Positions 6,894 through 16,394 of a DNA stretch of 64,000 nucleotides are shown one piece after another (the stretch's first letter is position 1; the number at the start of each line of letters is the position of its first letter). A program made the translations under genes and the position numbers. The notes beneath the pieces are model-generated. The model made no database searches. It saw only the letters and a program-made list of their open reading frames with translations, and had not been told where the DNA came from. The stretch comes from Fidelibacterota bacterium (GTDB lineage Bacteria > Fidelibacterota > UBA8477 > JABMPR01), in the NCBI GenBank assembly GCA_016784025.1, contig JADHVL010000016.1, positions 1-64,000 on the forward strand, in the 5' to 3' direction.

Positions 6894-8678
6894 ATGAGTA
6901 TACAAGTAACTGGAGCAGAAAACGTCCGCTGGGATTTGAGTGAGCTTTTTTCAGGACTGGATGATCCAAAAATTGACATCGTTTTAAACGAAAGCCGTCA
7001 AAAGGCAGAGCGCTTTGTCCAGCAATACAGAGGTAACCTCGGTGATCTCACGCCGCAAGCTCTGGCAGATGCCTACAATGAGCTGTCGATCATAAGTGGC
7101 CCCCTCTATCGACTCGGCATGTTTGTTAATCTTGAATATGCTGTTGATACCGCAGACGACAACATCAAAGCCCTCTTGGGTAAAATTGAGCAATCCTCAT
7201 CAACCACCGCAAACCTCGTGGTCTTTTTCTCCCTGGAGTTGGGTAATCTTTCTGATGATCAATTCGCCAAATTTGAAGGTGCTGAAGCGCTGAAAGATTT
7301 TGAGTACAAAATTACCAAAATGCGTAAAAATGCTAAATACAACCTCTCTGAAAAAGAAGAGCAGATCATCAACCTCAAAGACTTGAATGGCAGCAATGCC
7401 CATCAAAAACTCTATGGTGAACTCACCTCCTCATTTTCCTTTGATTTCGAAATTGATGGTGAGACTAAAACGCTTAACGGAGACCAGTTACGTGCCATGC
7501 GACAACATCCTGATGCAGATGTGAGACAAAGGGCGATGAAGATATTTTTCTCTCGGTATAAGGATAACTCTCTTGTTATTAATCACCTGTATAACTCATT
7601 GGTTAAAGACCATGGTATTGAAGTTGATGTCCGTGGTTTTGATCAACCTATCAGCACCATGAACACCCACAATGATTTGAGCGATGCAGCTATCCAGGCT
7701 TTGAATGATGTGACCACCGAGTCCTATTCTCTGGTTAATCGCTATTATAAGCTGAAGGCTAAAATGCTTGGAATGGACGAGATGACCCTGGCTGATATTT
7801 ATGCTCCTCTGCCTCAATCGTCAAAGGCCTATCCTTTCGAAGACGCCAAGACGCTGGTTCTGGATGGGTTCAAATCCTTTGATAATGATTTTTATGAGAT
7901 GGCCAAATCAATGTTTGATGAAAACCGGATCGATGCGCCAGTTGAGCCAAAAAAACGTGGCGGCGCTTTCTGTGCCAGCTCAACCCCTGACTTGAAACCA
8001 TTTGTCCTCTTGAATTACACCGGCAAGGTTCGTGATGTTTCTACCATGGCCCATGAACTGGGACACGCCATCCACGCCATGCTTTCAAGCAAGCAGAAGT
8101 TGGCAAACTATCATTCCATTCTCCCCCTGGCTGAAACCGCCTCCATTTTCTCGGAGATGGTGCTTACTGATTCGCTGTTGAAGAAAGAGACAGATGTTGA
8201 GGTCAAGAAGTCCATGCTCACAGGAAAGTTGGAGGATATTTTTGCCAGCTCACATCGTCAAAACATGTTCAGTTCTTTTGAAATCGCTTCCCATAAGGCC
8301 ATCAATGATCAACTCCAGAGTCCTCAGGCATTATGCGAGCTATACACGACAGAGCTAGAGAAAATGTTTGGCGACAGTGTGACCATCACACCGGAGTACG
8401 CCTGGGAGTGGTCCTCCATCCCCCACATTTTCAATGTGCCTTTTTATGTCTATGCCTACAATTTTGGAAATCTGTTGGTCTTTGCCCTGTATCAGCAATA
8501 TCTGGAAGAGGGAGACTCCTTCATTCCCAAATACAAAGGGTTTCTGTCAATGGGTAGCTCAGCCAGTCCGGCTGACTTAACGGCCATTGTGGGTGCAGAC
8601 ATCAACCACCCTGATTTCTGGCGGAAAAGTTTAAGGTATATCGAGACGTTGGTGGATCAATTGGAAGCGTTGGTGTAA
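6894..8678 (+). CDS. pepF: Oligoendopeptidase F, M3 family zinc peptidase
   Basis: 594 residues, normal for PepF. It cleaves short peptides in the cytoplasm. The zinc-binding HELGH sits in 'TMAHELGHAIHAM' near residue 386, followed by the third ligand in 'LAETASIFSEM'. The N-terminal helical domain ('VRWDLSELFSGLDDP') and the C-terminal 'PFYVYAYNFGNLLVFALY' segment are typical of the family. The ATG follows a GGGAGAA ribosome binding site. It is a single transcription unit with a 20-bp palindrome just after the stop. Confidence 0.95.
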   Translation: MSIQVTGAENVRWDLSELFSGLDDPKIDIVLNESRQKAERFVQQYRGNLGDLTPQALADAYNELSIISGPLYRLGMFVNLEYAVDTADDNIKALLGKIEQSSSTTANLVVFFSLELGNLSDDQFAKFEGAEALKDFEYKITKMRKNAKYNLSEKEEQIINLKDLNGSNAHQKLYGELTSSFSFDFEIDGETKTLNGDQLRAMRQHPDADVRQRAMKIFFSRYKDNSLVINHLYNSLVKDHGIEVDVRGFDQPISTMNTHNDLSDAAIQALNDVTTESYSLVNRYYKLKAKMLGMDEMTLADIYAPLPQSSKAYPFEDAKTLVLDGFKSFDNDFYEMAKSMFDENRIDAPVEPKKRGGAFCASSTPDLKPFVLLNYTGKVRDVSTMAHELGHAIHAMLSSKQKLANYHSILPLAETASIFSEMVLTDSLLKKETDVEVKKSMLTGKLEDIFASSHRQNMFSSFEIASHKAINDQLQSPQALCELYTTELEKMFGDSVTITPEYAWEWSSIPHIFNVPFYVYAYNFGNLLVFALYQQYLEEGDSFIPKYKGFLSMGSSASPADLTAIVGADINHPDFWRKSLRYIETLVDQLEALV

Positions 8679-8692
8679 AAAAATTCTTCAAA

Positions 8693-8712
8693 GCGGGGAT
8701 TCGAATCCCCGC
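8693..8712. repeat. Perfect 20-bp palindrome after pepF
   Basis: GCGGGGATTCGAATCCCCGC, 15 bp beyond the pepF stop codon. It could form an 8-9 bp hairpin acting as a terminator or mRNA-end stabiliser, though no T tract follows. The TTCGAAT core recalls a tRNA T-arm, but the pairing register is wrong for a tRNA and no rest of a tRNA is present. Confidence 0.6.
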
Positions 8713-8866
8713 CTGGGGAACACATGTTAATCTAACCCTTCCCTCGGGGACATCCTCGCCAGCTCTGGCGACCTCTCTCTGCCTCGCTCTTTTACCCGCT
8801 TTTTCCCTCGTAATCACCCACCCCGGTTCTTAATATTGGCGAAACCTATAGAACTGGACCCACATC

Positions 8867-9202
8867 ATGAATATCAAAAATTCAACCAAGACAGATGCTG
8901 TTCTTAAAGAAGTTGGCGCGCGTTTGACCCAACAGCGTGTTCTGGCAAAACTCACCCAGGCTGGACTGGCAGAAAAAGCTGGTGTTTCCAAGCGCACTGT
9001 CGAGCGGATTGAAGCAGGGAGTTCTATCCAACTCTCCACCATGATCCAGGTTTTACGGGTCTTTAAATTGCTGGAGCCCTTTGGCTTCGCCCTGACCTCA
9101 GAAAAAGACAAGGCTCCAGTTAATAAGAAGTCAAAACCTGTGAAGGCGGAGAAAACCCTCTCACCTGAGCCCTCAAATAAAAGTCATTCCTGGGGATATT
9201 AA
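8867..9202 (+). CDS. XRE-family DNA-binding protein
   Basis: 111 residues. Residues ~12-65 form a helix-turn-helix of the Cro/CI type: 'VGARLTQQRVLAKLTQAGLA' then 'EKAGVSKRTVERIEAGSS'. A Lys/Pro-rich flexible tail follows. Similar regulators often precede hipA-type toxin genes, but no such gene follows here; the next gene encodes a secreted protein. The target is unknown. The spacing to the next gene is only 20 bp, so they may share a transcript. Confidence 0.75.
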   Translation: MNIKNSTKTDAVLKEVGARLTQQRVLAKLTQAGLAEKAGVSKRTVERIEAGSSIQLSTMIQVLRVFKLLEPFGFALTSEKDKAPVNKKSKPVKAEKTLSPEPSNKSHSWGY

Positions 9203-9222
9203 CACTGCAGGTGGGGGGCTTA

Positions 9223-11436
9223 ATGCATAGAACTTCTTATACAGATTCGTATCGGCTTGGTGCAAGCATCAAGCTGCTTATTCTTCTCCTGCTGTTGTCC
9301 GGAGTGTTGTTACCCCAGCAGTGGGAAGCAGTTGGACCCGTTTCACCACCAGATGGTATTGAGATAGCCAGCAATCCAGAAAATTCAAATGAAGTATATT
9401 TTGCCTCACTCCAAGCAGGTCTTTATTTGAGCACCAATGGTGGTCAATCATGGAACTTTGAAGGTGACTTCAATCAATTTTATACGAGGCATATTAAGTA
9501 TAATCGCTTTAACCCTGAGCAATTTTATGTTGTTACAAATGGAGGTGTTTTTAAGAAGGAGTCAACTACCACCACTTGGGTTGAACTGACTGAGGGTGTT
9601 AGTTGGTCTGATGGCATGTCCATAGCCATTCCCTCTGGAAGTGGTGATACCATAGTTGTTGGAACGAATGTCGGTACTTACAGGACGCTGGACGGAGGGC
9701 TGAACTGGCAGAGTACCAATGCAGGCTTTGAGGGAATGGACCAATATGTCACGGTACTGGATTGTGATCCTTCAAGCCCACAAATAATCTATGCAGGGAC
9801 TGCTGAGAGTTTGTACAAATCGTCTGATTTTGGTGCGACCTGGCAGAGATTAGTATCTTTTGATGACAGTGCATACCTAACAGATATTGCTACTTGTTCT
9901 ATGGACCCCAATCTGATATTCGTGACGACAAAACATGATGGTATTCATCGCTCTGTTGATGGCGGTGCTACTTGGGTACAGGTAGCCGATTGGGGCATCC
10001 AGGTCCATGCAATTCGGATAAAACCAGATGATCCGCAAGTTGTATACCATGCTTCGTATTCAGGCGTGTTCAAGAGCACAAATCAAGGAGAAACCTGGGC
10101 GGAGGTTCTGGACAATGGAAGCATCGGTCTGTCTACGAGCGAGCAAGCCCCAAATATTATCTACGCGGGAACCACCCATGATGGAATGTTTCGCAGCGAC
10201 GATTCAGGTCTGCTATGGACAGAAATGAATACGGGTCTTCAGGGGATGAGAGTCGAAGATGTTCATCTCGTGGATAATGATGGGCGATATATCTTTATCT
10301 GTGGAGAAGGAAACATTCTCCGGGCAAATACTCAACTTGATGAATGGGTTGATATCTCGCCTCCGGTTGCCTCGAGCTACTCCCAGTTTTTAACCAGCAG
10401 CCCTTTTCAAAACACATTATATACTGGAGGCAGGACTCTGTTTACAAGCACGGATAATGGCGATTCATGGTCGCTGATCAACAGTGGAATTCCCTTTATG
10501 TACCTCAACGATTTGAAGGTACATCCACTTGATCAAAGTACACTCTTTTTGGGAGGTAGCTACGCGTTTGAGGGTTTTGATGTTGGATTATACAAGTCAA
10601 TAAATGATGGTTTGACCTGGGATCATGTAACTGATCCATTAATTGCTGAGGCCTCGATCTATACGATCAGATTCGATTCACTTAATTCAAATGCCCTGTA
10701 CATAGCCGGCTCACCAGGTGTTTTTTTGAGTGAAGATTTTGGAGAAACGTGGACTTCAATTGCTAATAGCCTACTGGAGGGGGTTGTCGTTTTCGAGATT
10801 GGCGTCTCTCCCCATTCATTCGGTGATATATATGCATGTACTCATTTGGGTTTATTTCGGGCAGAGCGGAATGTGTGGAATTGGGAACAGGTCGGTCCCG
10901 CGGGACAACAAGTCTTTTCAATCACTTTTCAGAATGATACAAGTTTCATAGCTACCTCAGATGGCGTTTATATGAATATCTCCGACCAGGAAGAATGGCA
11001 CGAGTTTAACGATGGCATGGGTCACCGTGATGTGAGAAAGGTGATCTACGACTCAGTTAACCATTCCATTTATGCTGGGTCATATGACGGTGGCTTATTT
11101 AAATATGATTTCTTAGACACTACAGCACTGGCGCTGAAATCTTATAAGGCCTTGCCGTCCGCACATCACATGCTACATATCTCACCAAATCCAGCAAACC
11201 CATCAATAGCAATAGTGTACGAGCTCTCTAAAGCCACAAAGGTTACCATGTCGATCTTTGACTTGACGGGACGTCAGGTTTGGTCTACGGAGGCTGTCCC
11301 ACAAGCCGCAGGAGAACATCGGGAGCAGTGGAATGGAATAAACCAGAGGGGTGGTCAGGTCACATCAGGTCTCTACATAGCAACCGTAACCACAACCACT
11401 TGGCGAGAGTCCAGGAAATTTGTGATGCTTCGCTGA
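9223..11436 (+). CDS. Secreted BNR/sortilin-like repeat protein with type IX-style C-terminal domain
   Basis: About 737 residues. After an N-terminal signal anchor (SIKLLILLLLLSGVLLPQQW), it consists of repeated Asp-box/BNR units such as 'STNGGQSW', 'SVDGGATW', 'STNQGETW', 'SEDFGETW', which would fold into one or two β-propellers. The final ~85 residues ('ISPNPANPS...', 'IFDLTGRQVW', 'SGLYIATV', 'RKFVMLR') match the FlgD-like sorting domain used by type IX secretion. It is therefore probably exported to the cell surface. The ATG at 9223 is favoured over an in-frame GTG at 9211 because GGGGGG lies just ahead of it. Ligand or substrate unknown. Confidence 0.8.
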   Translation: MHRTSYTDSYRLGASIKLLILLLLLSGVLLPQQWEAVGPVSPPDGIEIASNPENSNEVYFASLQAGLYLSTNGGQSWNFEGDFNQFYTRHIKYNRFNPEQFYVVTNGGVFKKESTTTTWVELTEGVSWSDGMSIAIPSGSGDTIVVGTNVGTYRTLDGGLNWQSTNAGFEGMDQYVTVLDCDPSSPQIIYAGTAESLYKSSDFGATWQRLVSFDDSAYLTDIATCSMDPNLIFVTTKHDGIHRSVDGGATWVQVADWGIQVHAIRIKPDDPQVVYHASYSGVFKSTNQGETWAEVLDNGSIGLSTSEQAPNIIYAGTTHDGMFRSDDSGLLWTEMNTGLQGMRVEDVHLVDNDGRYIFICGEGNILRANTQLDEWVDISPPVASSYSQFLTSSPFQNTLYTGGRTLFTSTDNGDSWSLINSGIPFMYLNDLKVHPLDQSTLFLGGSYAFEGFDVGLYKSINDGLTWDHVTDPLIAEASIYTIRFDSLNSNALYIAGSPGVFLSEDFGETWTSIANSLLEGVVVFEIGVSPHSFGDIYACTHLGLFRAERNVWNWEQVGPAGQQVFSITFQNDTSFIATSDGVYMNISDQEEWHEFNDGMGHRDVRKVIYDSVNHSIYAGSYDGGLFKYDFLDTTALALKSYKALPSAHHMLHISPNPANPSIAIVYELSKATKVTMSIFDLTGRQVWSTEAVPQAAGEHREQWNGINQRGGQVTSGLYIATVTTTTWRESRKFVMLR

Positions 11437-11586
11437 TCAGTTCGAAAGCGATTGTTGAGGAATGTGCTTTGCGAGGCTCCAGGCTGGCGAATATTCAAAT
11501 GTAGCTAAGCTGGTTTATTTGCGATAAGCTCGCTTTAGTTTCTTAATTAGTAACCATTTAGCTATATTTGGGGAAAGGTGGCCTCA

Positions 11587-13806
11587 ATGATCCATTCCAA
11601 GATTCGATACATATTGTTAATGATCAGTTTAATGACGCCATCCCTGTTCGGCTTTATTCAAACTGAGCCTTTTGGTGTGGGGGAAATTACCTCTGCTCCA
11701 GGTGAATATCAGCCAAACCCAAATCGTAACAATATTACCAGAGATATTGATGTGGTTATGTCAAACCTGGATGGGTTTAATGCTGATGTCGATTTCGGTG
11801 GCTGGACCGGAGATTATTTTATGCAACTCTATGTCCCCACAGCTGATGGCTTTATCAATTCAATTGATTTTCATTTCTCAGACCTGGCTGAATATTCCGG
11901 CGGTGGCATCCAGGTTCAGATCTATGAGTCCAATTACGACTGGCCGGAAATTAACACATCAGAGATTGCTGATGATCCTGATTATTCTTCCCTGGGGTAC
12001 TATGATGAAGAAAGTGGTGTTGAGATCATGGGCTCAAATTGGATCTTTGGAGGTATAAATAATAATGACGGTGCAATCGTTGATAAAGTATATGATCCCC
12101 TTGGGGCTCAGGTATGGCCCAGTGATGGTTTTGGTGAACTTTCTCTTGAACCCAATGATGATGATGGTGATTGGTTTAACTTTGATCTTCTGGCTTCAGG
12201 GGGAAGTAGCTATGAGTTTACCCGTAATGAGCCCTTTGTTTTGGTAGCAAAATTTGTTGGTTTCCCTGAATACAGACCACCTGATGGCTGGTGTGGCACT
12301 GGTGACGGTACTTACGATGATATGGATTATCGTATGGGTTTTTATGCAGCCAGAAGATACGTTGACCCTCAACCCACAATGAAATTCAACGGTCAGTATT
12401 GGTATGGAGGTTGGTATATTAGATCTTATATCTGGGACTGGGATGTGCATGTGACGCTTACTGGTGATCGTGGTCCGGTTATCTCCAATTGGACACAACT
12501 TGATGTTACCCTGGATCATGGACCTCGTACGGTTACCGCTGATATCTTTGATGATAACCCGGCAGGTGGCACCTTTGGCGTTGCCTCTGCTGAACTAATG
12601 TACAGCATTGATGGCGGTGAGTATGTCGCAGTTGCCATGACTGAGAATGATACGGCCTGGATCGCTGACATTCCTGGTCAAGCTAGTGGACACGTCGATT
12701 ACTATTTTTCGGCTACTGATATTAATGATTTAACAACAACCACTCCACCTTTCGGATACGACATATTTGTACCCGGTGCACCCGCTCTCGTTGTTTTCAA
12801 TGGCGGGGCAATCTCGGGATATCCATATGAATACTATTTTGGGATCAGTGGTTCTTTAGCACATCTGGTCGCAGATTTCCCTCACGATGTATGGGCAACA
12901 GAAATTCAAGCTGACTTGGCGACTGCGTATACCACTATCTATGAATTCTCTGATCCATTTGATGGTCCAGATGATGATAACCGGGAAGTGATTCGAGCCT
13001 GGCTCGCAGAGGGTCATAAAAACTACTTCTTATCAGGTGATGAATTGTTTGGTGTTTGGACAGGTTGGGAGGATCAGGACTATGTCGTCGGCGATTTTGA
13101 ATATGATGTTTTAGGTATAAATCACATCTACAATGATATTGCTGAATCATCAGATGCTACAACAGATATTGAGGCTGTCGCCGGGAATATATTGACCGGA
13201 GGGTTGTATACTGCCCACAATGCCCTTGGGGATACACTTGTATATGATCCCGTATACGAAATAGGTGGTTTAAATGGGCTGGACGGTTTTGATCCCATTA
13301 ACCCGGCTGAAGTCAAGATGACTTTATTGGATGGTTCTACTGCAATTGGTTTAAATCGCGAAGTCAGTGGCGATAAGATTGTCTTCCTGGGATTCGACCC
13401 TATGAGCATTAATGCCAGACCGTATACCTGGTGGGGATATGATTCACTCAGCGTACAGACTCAGTCATTGTTGTGGTTTGGCATCCTGGATGAGCTCGTC
13501 GATGTTGATGATGATGCCGGTATTCCAGGCGAATTCAGTCTAGCTCAAAACTATCCAAACCCGTTTAACCCAAGTACAACTATTGAGTACGATCTACCAA
13601 AACAAGCAGATGTCTTTCTTGCTATTTATGACATCACGGGCCGAGAAATACAGACTCTCGTCTCCACATCACAGTCGCCGGGTAACTACCAGGTTAGCTG
13701 GGATGGAACCAACCGAGACGGGCAGCAAGTAGCAGCAGGGATGTACTTTGCGAGGCTCTGGGTCGGTGACTCTTTCAGCGTTGTTAAAATGGTATACTTG
13801 AGATGA
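11587..13806 (+). CDS. Large secreted protein with type IX-style C-terminal domain (paralogue A)
   Basis: About 739 residues from the ATG at 11587 (a GTG at 11578 sits on the AAAGG and is unlikely). Signal peptide 'YILLMISLMTPSLFGF'. Residues ~50-290 form an Asp/Trp-rich β domain shared with the next gene ('DGFINSIDFHFSDL', 'LSLEPNDDD'). A central part carries a 'SAELMYSIDGG' Ig-like segment and a region 'APALVVFNGG ... LFGVWTGW' that resembles a glutamine-amidotransferase/ThuA-like flavodoxin fold only loosely. The C-terminus 'AQNYPNPFNPSTTIEYDLP ... KMVYLR' is the FlgD-like sorting domain. Function unknown; surface or extracellular. Confidence 0.75.
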   Translation: MIHSKIRYILLMISLMTPSLFGFIQTEPFGVGEITSAPGEYQPNPNRNNITRDIDVVMSNLDGFNADVDFGGWTGDYFMQLYVPTADGFINSIDFHFSDLAEYSGGGIQVQIYESNYDWPEINTSEIADDPDYSSLGYYDEESGVEIMGSNWIFGGINNNDGAIVDKVYDPLGAQVWPSDGFGELSLEPNDDDGDWFNFDLLASGGSSYEFTRNEPFVLVAKFVGFPEYRPPDGWCGTGDGTYDDMDYRMGFYAARRYVDPQPTMKFNGQYWYGGWYIRSYIWDWDVHVTLTGDRGPVISNWTQLDVTLDHGPRTVTADIFDDNPAGGTFGVASAELMYSIDGGEYVAVAMTENDTAWIADIPGQASGHVDYYFSATDINDLTTTTPPFGYDIFVPGAPALVVFNGGAISGYPYEYYFGISGSLAHLVADFPHDVWATEIQADLATAYTTIYEFSDPFDGPDDDNREVIRAWLAEGHKNYFLSGDELFGVWTGWEDQDYVVGDFEYDVLGINHIYNDIAESSDATTDIEAVAGNILTGGLYTAHNALGDTLVYDPVYEIGGLNGLDGFDPINPAEVKMTLLDGSTAIGLNREVSGDKIVFLGFDPMSINARPYTWWGYDSLSVQTQSLLWFGILDELVDVDDDAGIPGEFSLAQNYPNPFNPSTTIEYDLPKQADVFLAIYDITGREIQTLVSTSQSPGNYQVSWDGTNRDGQQVAAGMYFARLWVGDSFSVVKMVYLR

Positions 13807-13819
13807 AACGGGAAGGCAA

Positions 13820-14929
13820 ATGAAAGCAGCATTCATCCTTCTCATACTCATGCTGGGTTTAATGGGCTCTGGAATTTCACAGGACATTCAACGTGACGTT
13901 CAAGATCATGATACCACTTTGAGCTGGTTGAATGGGATTGAAGCGGATGTCGATTTAGGTGGCTATCATTATGATTATTTCTTTGAATATTTTATTCCCG
14001 AAGCAGATGGATATATCAATTCAATTGACTTCAATTTCTCTGACCTGCCAGACATTCCAGGATGTGGAATAGGTATAACAATATTTTTTACTGACTATCC
14101 AGATTGGGATGAGATTGAAACTTGTGTCATCGCGGATTCTTGTGGTGCTGGTCATCTCGGATACTACTTAAATGAAAATGCCCTGGGCATATCTTCTGGA
14201 GAGTGGATTCAAGGTGGAATAAATACTCTTGACGGTGCAATTCCTGGCTTTAACTATGACCCCCTTGATGGCCAACTCTGGCCGGCATTTGGCAGGGGAA
14301 GCCTGTCTTTGGAGCCAAATGAGCTAGATGAGGGGCTGGTGAACTTTGACTTGATGCACTACATAACTGATTCCTCGATTCTGGCCAACACACCGCTCGC
14401 CATCGTGGTTCAACTGTTCTGCCAGGACTCTTCAGTGTTAGACTCGACACAAACCAGGATGGGCTTCTACTCGGCACAGTTAGACCAGGAGCCCCAACCT
14501 TGCTTGAAGTTTTTCCATCCACAATCAAATCCAAACGGCAATTGTGGTGAAGATGATTGGGGTTGGTATATACAAAGTCATGTCTGGGATTGGCGCGTAA
14601 ATGTGACCTATACAGGTCCACTTGGCATTGATCCACTGGGTGCGCTTCCAAATAGACCAGAAATTATTTCAATCTTCCCAAATCCATTTAACCCCACCAC
14701 AACAATTGAGTATGAGATACAAGAAAACTCAGAAGTCTCGCTGAAAATCTTTGATGTCGCTGGTCGCGAAGTAAACACACTTGTCAACATATCTCAAGCA
14801 GCCGGACAATACGCTGTTAACTGGGGTGGATTCACTTTCGATGGTCAGCAGGTAGCCGGAGGCATGTATTTCGCCGGGTTGCAAGCTGGCGAGTATTCCA
14901 GTGTGGTTAAGATGGTTTATTTGAAATGA
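13820..14929 (+). CDS. Secreted protein, shortened paralogue B of the preceding gene
   Basis: 369 residues. Signal peptide 'MKAAFILLILMLGLMGSG'. The first ~240 residues align with paralogue A ('NGIEADVDLGGYHYDYF', 'DGYINSIDFNFSDLP', 'GGINTLDGAI', 'LSLEPNELDEG', 'SHVWDWRVNVTYTG'), and the final ~85 are the same FlgD-like sorting domain ('FPNPFNPTTTIEYEI ... VVKMVYLK'). The ~350-residue central part of A is absent. This variant has added cysteines ('PGCGIGI', 'ETCVIADSCG'). Only 13 bp separate the two genes, consistent with tandem duplication and internal loss. Confidence 0.8.
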   Translation: MKAAFILLILMLGLMGSGISQDIQRDVQDHDTTLSWLNGIEADVDLGGYHYDYFFEYFIPEADGYINSIDFNFSDLPDIPGCGIGITIFFTDYPDWDEIETCVIADSCGAGHLGYYLNENALGISSGEWIQGGINTLDGAIPGFNYDPLDGQLWPAFGRGSLSLEPNELDEGLVNFDLMHYITDSSILANTPLAIVVQLFCQDSSVLDSTQTRMGFYSAQLDQEPQPCLKFFHPQSNPNGNCGEDDWGWYIQSHVWDWRVNVTYTGPLGIDPLGALPNRPEIISIFPNPFNPTTTIEYEIQENSEVSLKIFDVAGREVNTLVNISQAAGQYAVNWGGFTFDGQQVAGGMYFAGLQAGEYSSVVKMVYLK

Positions 14930-14942
14930 AACGGGTAAGTAA

Positions 14943-14993
14943 ATGAAAACAACACTCATTATTCCGATTCTTATGCTGGGTTTAACCGGTTGA
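14943..14993 (+). pseudogene. 5' stub of a third tandem paralogue
   Basis: The bases from about 14928 to 14988 closely match the leader and signal-peptide start of paralogue B: both read 'gaaacggg..aagcaaatgaaa' and encode MKxxxI..ILMLGLxG. Here the reading frame stops at TGA after 16 codons (MKTTLIIPILMLGLTG). It is best explained as the broken 5' end of a third copy in the tandem array. A different lipoprotein gene now begins at the overlapping TTG. Confidence 0.75.
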
Positions 14994-15730
14994 ACTCAAA
15001 ACAATACATAATAACTTTCTTTCTTCTCTCATTTATAATCCTCACTACCTGTGAGGAAAGCTCAAATGAACCAAGTGATCCGGTATCTCTATATCCAGAT
15101 CTTGGATTAACTCGTGATGATACTCTCGAAGCAGAGATGATTGCTTACTTCATGGACCAATCACTTACTGCCTCAGATTCATCTCATGAGAGGGAATTGT
15201 ATCTCCTAAACAATCTTCGTTTAACTTTTCGAGATTCATTCCTTTTTGTGGATAGTGTGCGTTTTTTTCCACCATGGGTCCCAGATATGCTTCTCGTTGG
15301 TGTTGACACTTTAACCGCAACCCAAATCAATAACGGAACATACTCGGGCTGGGATTCACTTCCTCCTGAGATGAGACCAGATTCGGTCGGTGTTATAGGT
15401 AAATTGGGGTGGGGTCGTATTTATCCCCCAACGGGGTTTCACCCAGTCCTTCTCAGCGAATACTACGAGCAAGTTCCAGGAGTCAGATATGCCGAGCCAA
15501 ATGGAATGGCGTGGGTAGATTTTCCTAAGGTTCCATTGGCGATCGTTCATGGTGACTCCGGTAACAGCTACTTATTTGCTAGAGGATGGCCTTTTCCCAC
15601 GGCCTATCATATGTTCGAGTACAATTCCGAAACGCCTTTTTACCAGGGGACACCTTTTCAAGGATCAGACTCAGCCTACTTCGCGTACAATCGTTTTTTG
15701 GATAGATTTATGGACTGGGGTAACCCTTGA
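14990..15730 (+). CDS. Putative lipoprotein, function unknown
   Basis: 246 residues from a TTG start. 'ITFFLLSFIILTTCEESSNEPSD' in parts gives a hydrophobic core and a lipobox (IILTTC), so Cys21 is probably lipidated. The rest is acidic with no recognised domain; 'GVIGKLGWGRIYPPTGFHP' and 'VRYAEPNGMAWVD' are notable blocks. Its start overlaps the stop of the 16-codon paralogue stub, so the old ribosome binding site may now drive this gene by termination-reinitiation. Confidence 0.6.
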   Translation: MNSKQYIITFFLLSFIILTTCEESSNEPSDPVSLYPDLGLTRDDTLEAEMIAYFMDQSLTASDSSHERELYLLNNLRLTFRDSFLFVDSVRFFPPWVPDMLLVGVDTLTATQINNGTYSGWDSLPPEMRPDSVGVIGKLGWGRIYPPTGFHPVLLSEYYEQVPGVRYAEPNGMAWVDFPKVPLAIVHGDSGNSYLFARGWPFPTAYHMFEYNSETPFYQGTPFQGSDSAYFAYNRFLDRFMDWGNP

Positions 15731-15900
15731 GACGGATCCATCAAAAAGCCAGTCTTTGTTCCCTGGGAACGATGACAGAGAAGCCTGCCCAGCTTAGCGG
15801 GTTTTGAGCCCATCTTAGTCCAGGGGGCGTAAACGGGTTCAAGGTTTTAGGAAGAATTTGGTTCAACCATCAACTGCAGAGAAATGAGCTGGAGGTAAAG

Positions 15901-16299
15901 ATGAGTCATTTAGGATTGAAGCAAGGACTGGTTCTGTTCCTGTTGGGTTTATTGGGATGGGCGCTTTGTGGAACTATTATGTTTGTCGGAATGGCATTAA
16001 TAGATCTCCAAACGACATTGATAATTCATCTAATTGGAGCCCCAATAATTTTTACGCTGATTTCATTGTTCTACTTCACAAAATTGAATTACACTTCTCC
16101 CCTACAAACGGGTATCATCTTTTTGTCGATCATCATTTTTCTGGATTTCTTTTTGGTTGCATTGGTGATAAATCGGAGTTTCGATATGTTCTTAAGCCCG
16201 ATAGGTACGTGGATTCCATTTTTATTCATTTTCCTTTCAACATATCGAACAGGGATGCTGGTTGGAAAGCGTCAGGGCGAACCAGAATCTACCGAATAA
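15901..16299 (+). CDS. Small four-helix membrane protein
   Basis: 132 residues with four predicted membrane segments (about residues 8-32, 38-60, 68-92 and 100-120) and a hydrophilic Gly/Glu tail. A strong ribosome binding site (GGAGGTAAAG) precedes the ATG. I do not recognise the family. It lies between lipoprotein and YjbR-like genes with short gaps containing weak GC hairpins. Confidence 0.6.
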   Translation: MSHLGLKQGLVLFLLGLLGWALCGTIMFVGMALIDLQTTLIIHLIGAPIIFTLISLFYFTKLNYTSPLQTGIIFLSIIIFLDFFLVALVINRSFDMFLSPIGTWIPFLFIFLSTYRTGMLVGKRQGEPESTE

Positions 16300-16394
16300 A
16301 GGACCGTCTTTGTACCTGTGGATCGACATCAGGTAATCCTGCCTTGGGCGGGGTTTGAAGTGAATAGATTGTTTCTGGCAAAGGAGAAAACGAC

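Noticed and set aside
8685..8725. tRNA T-arm or tRNA gene fragment
   Set aside because: TTCGAAT sits in the wrong register for a T stem, and no acceptor, D or anticodon arm can be found around it.
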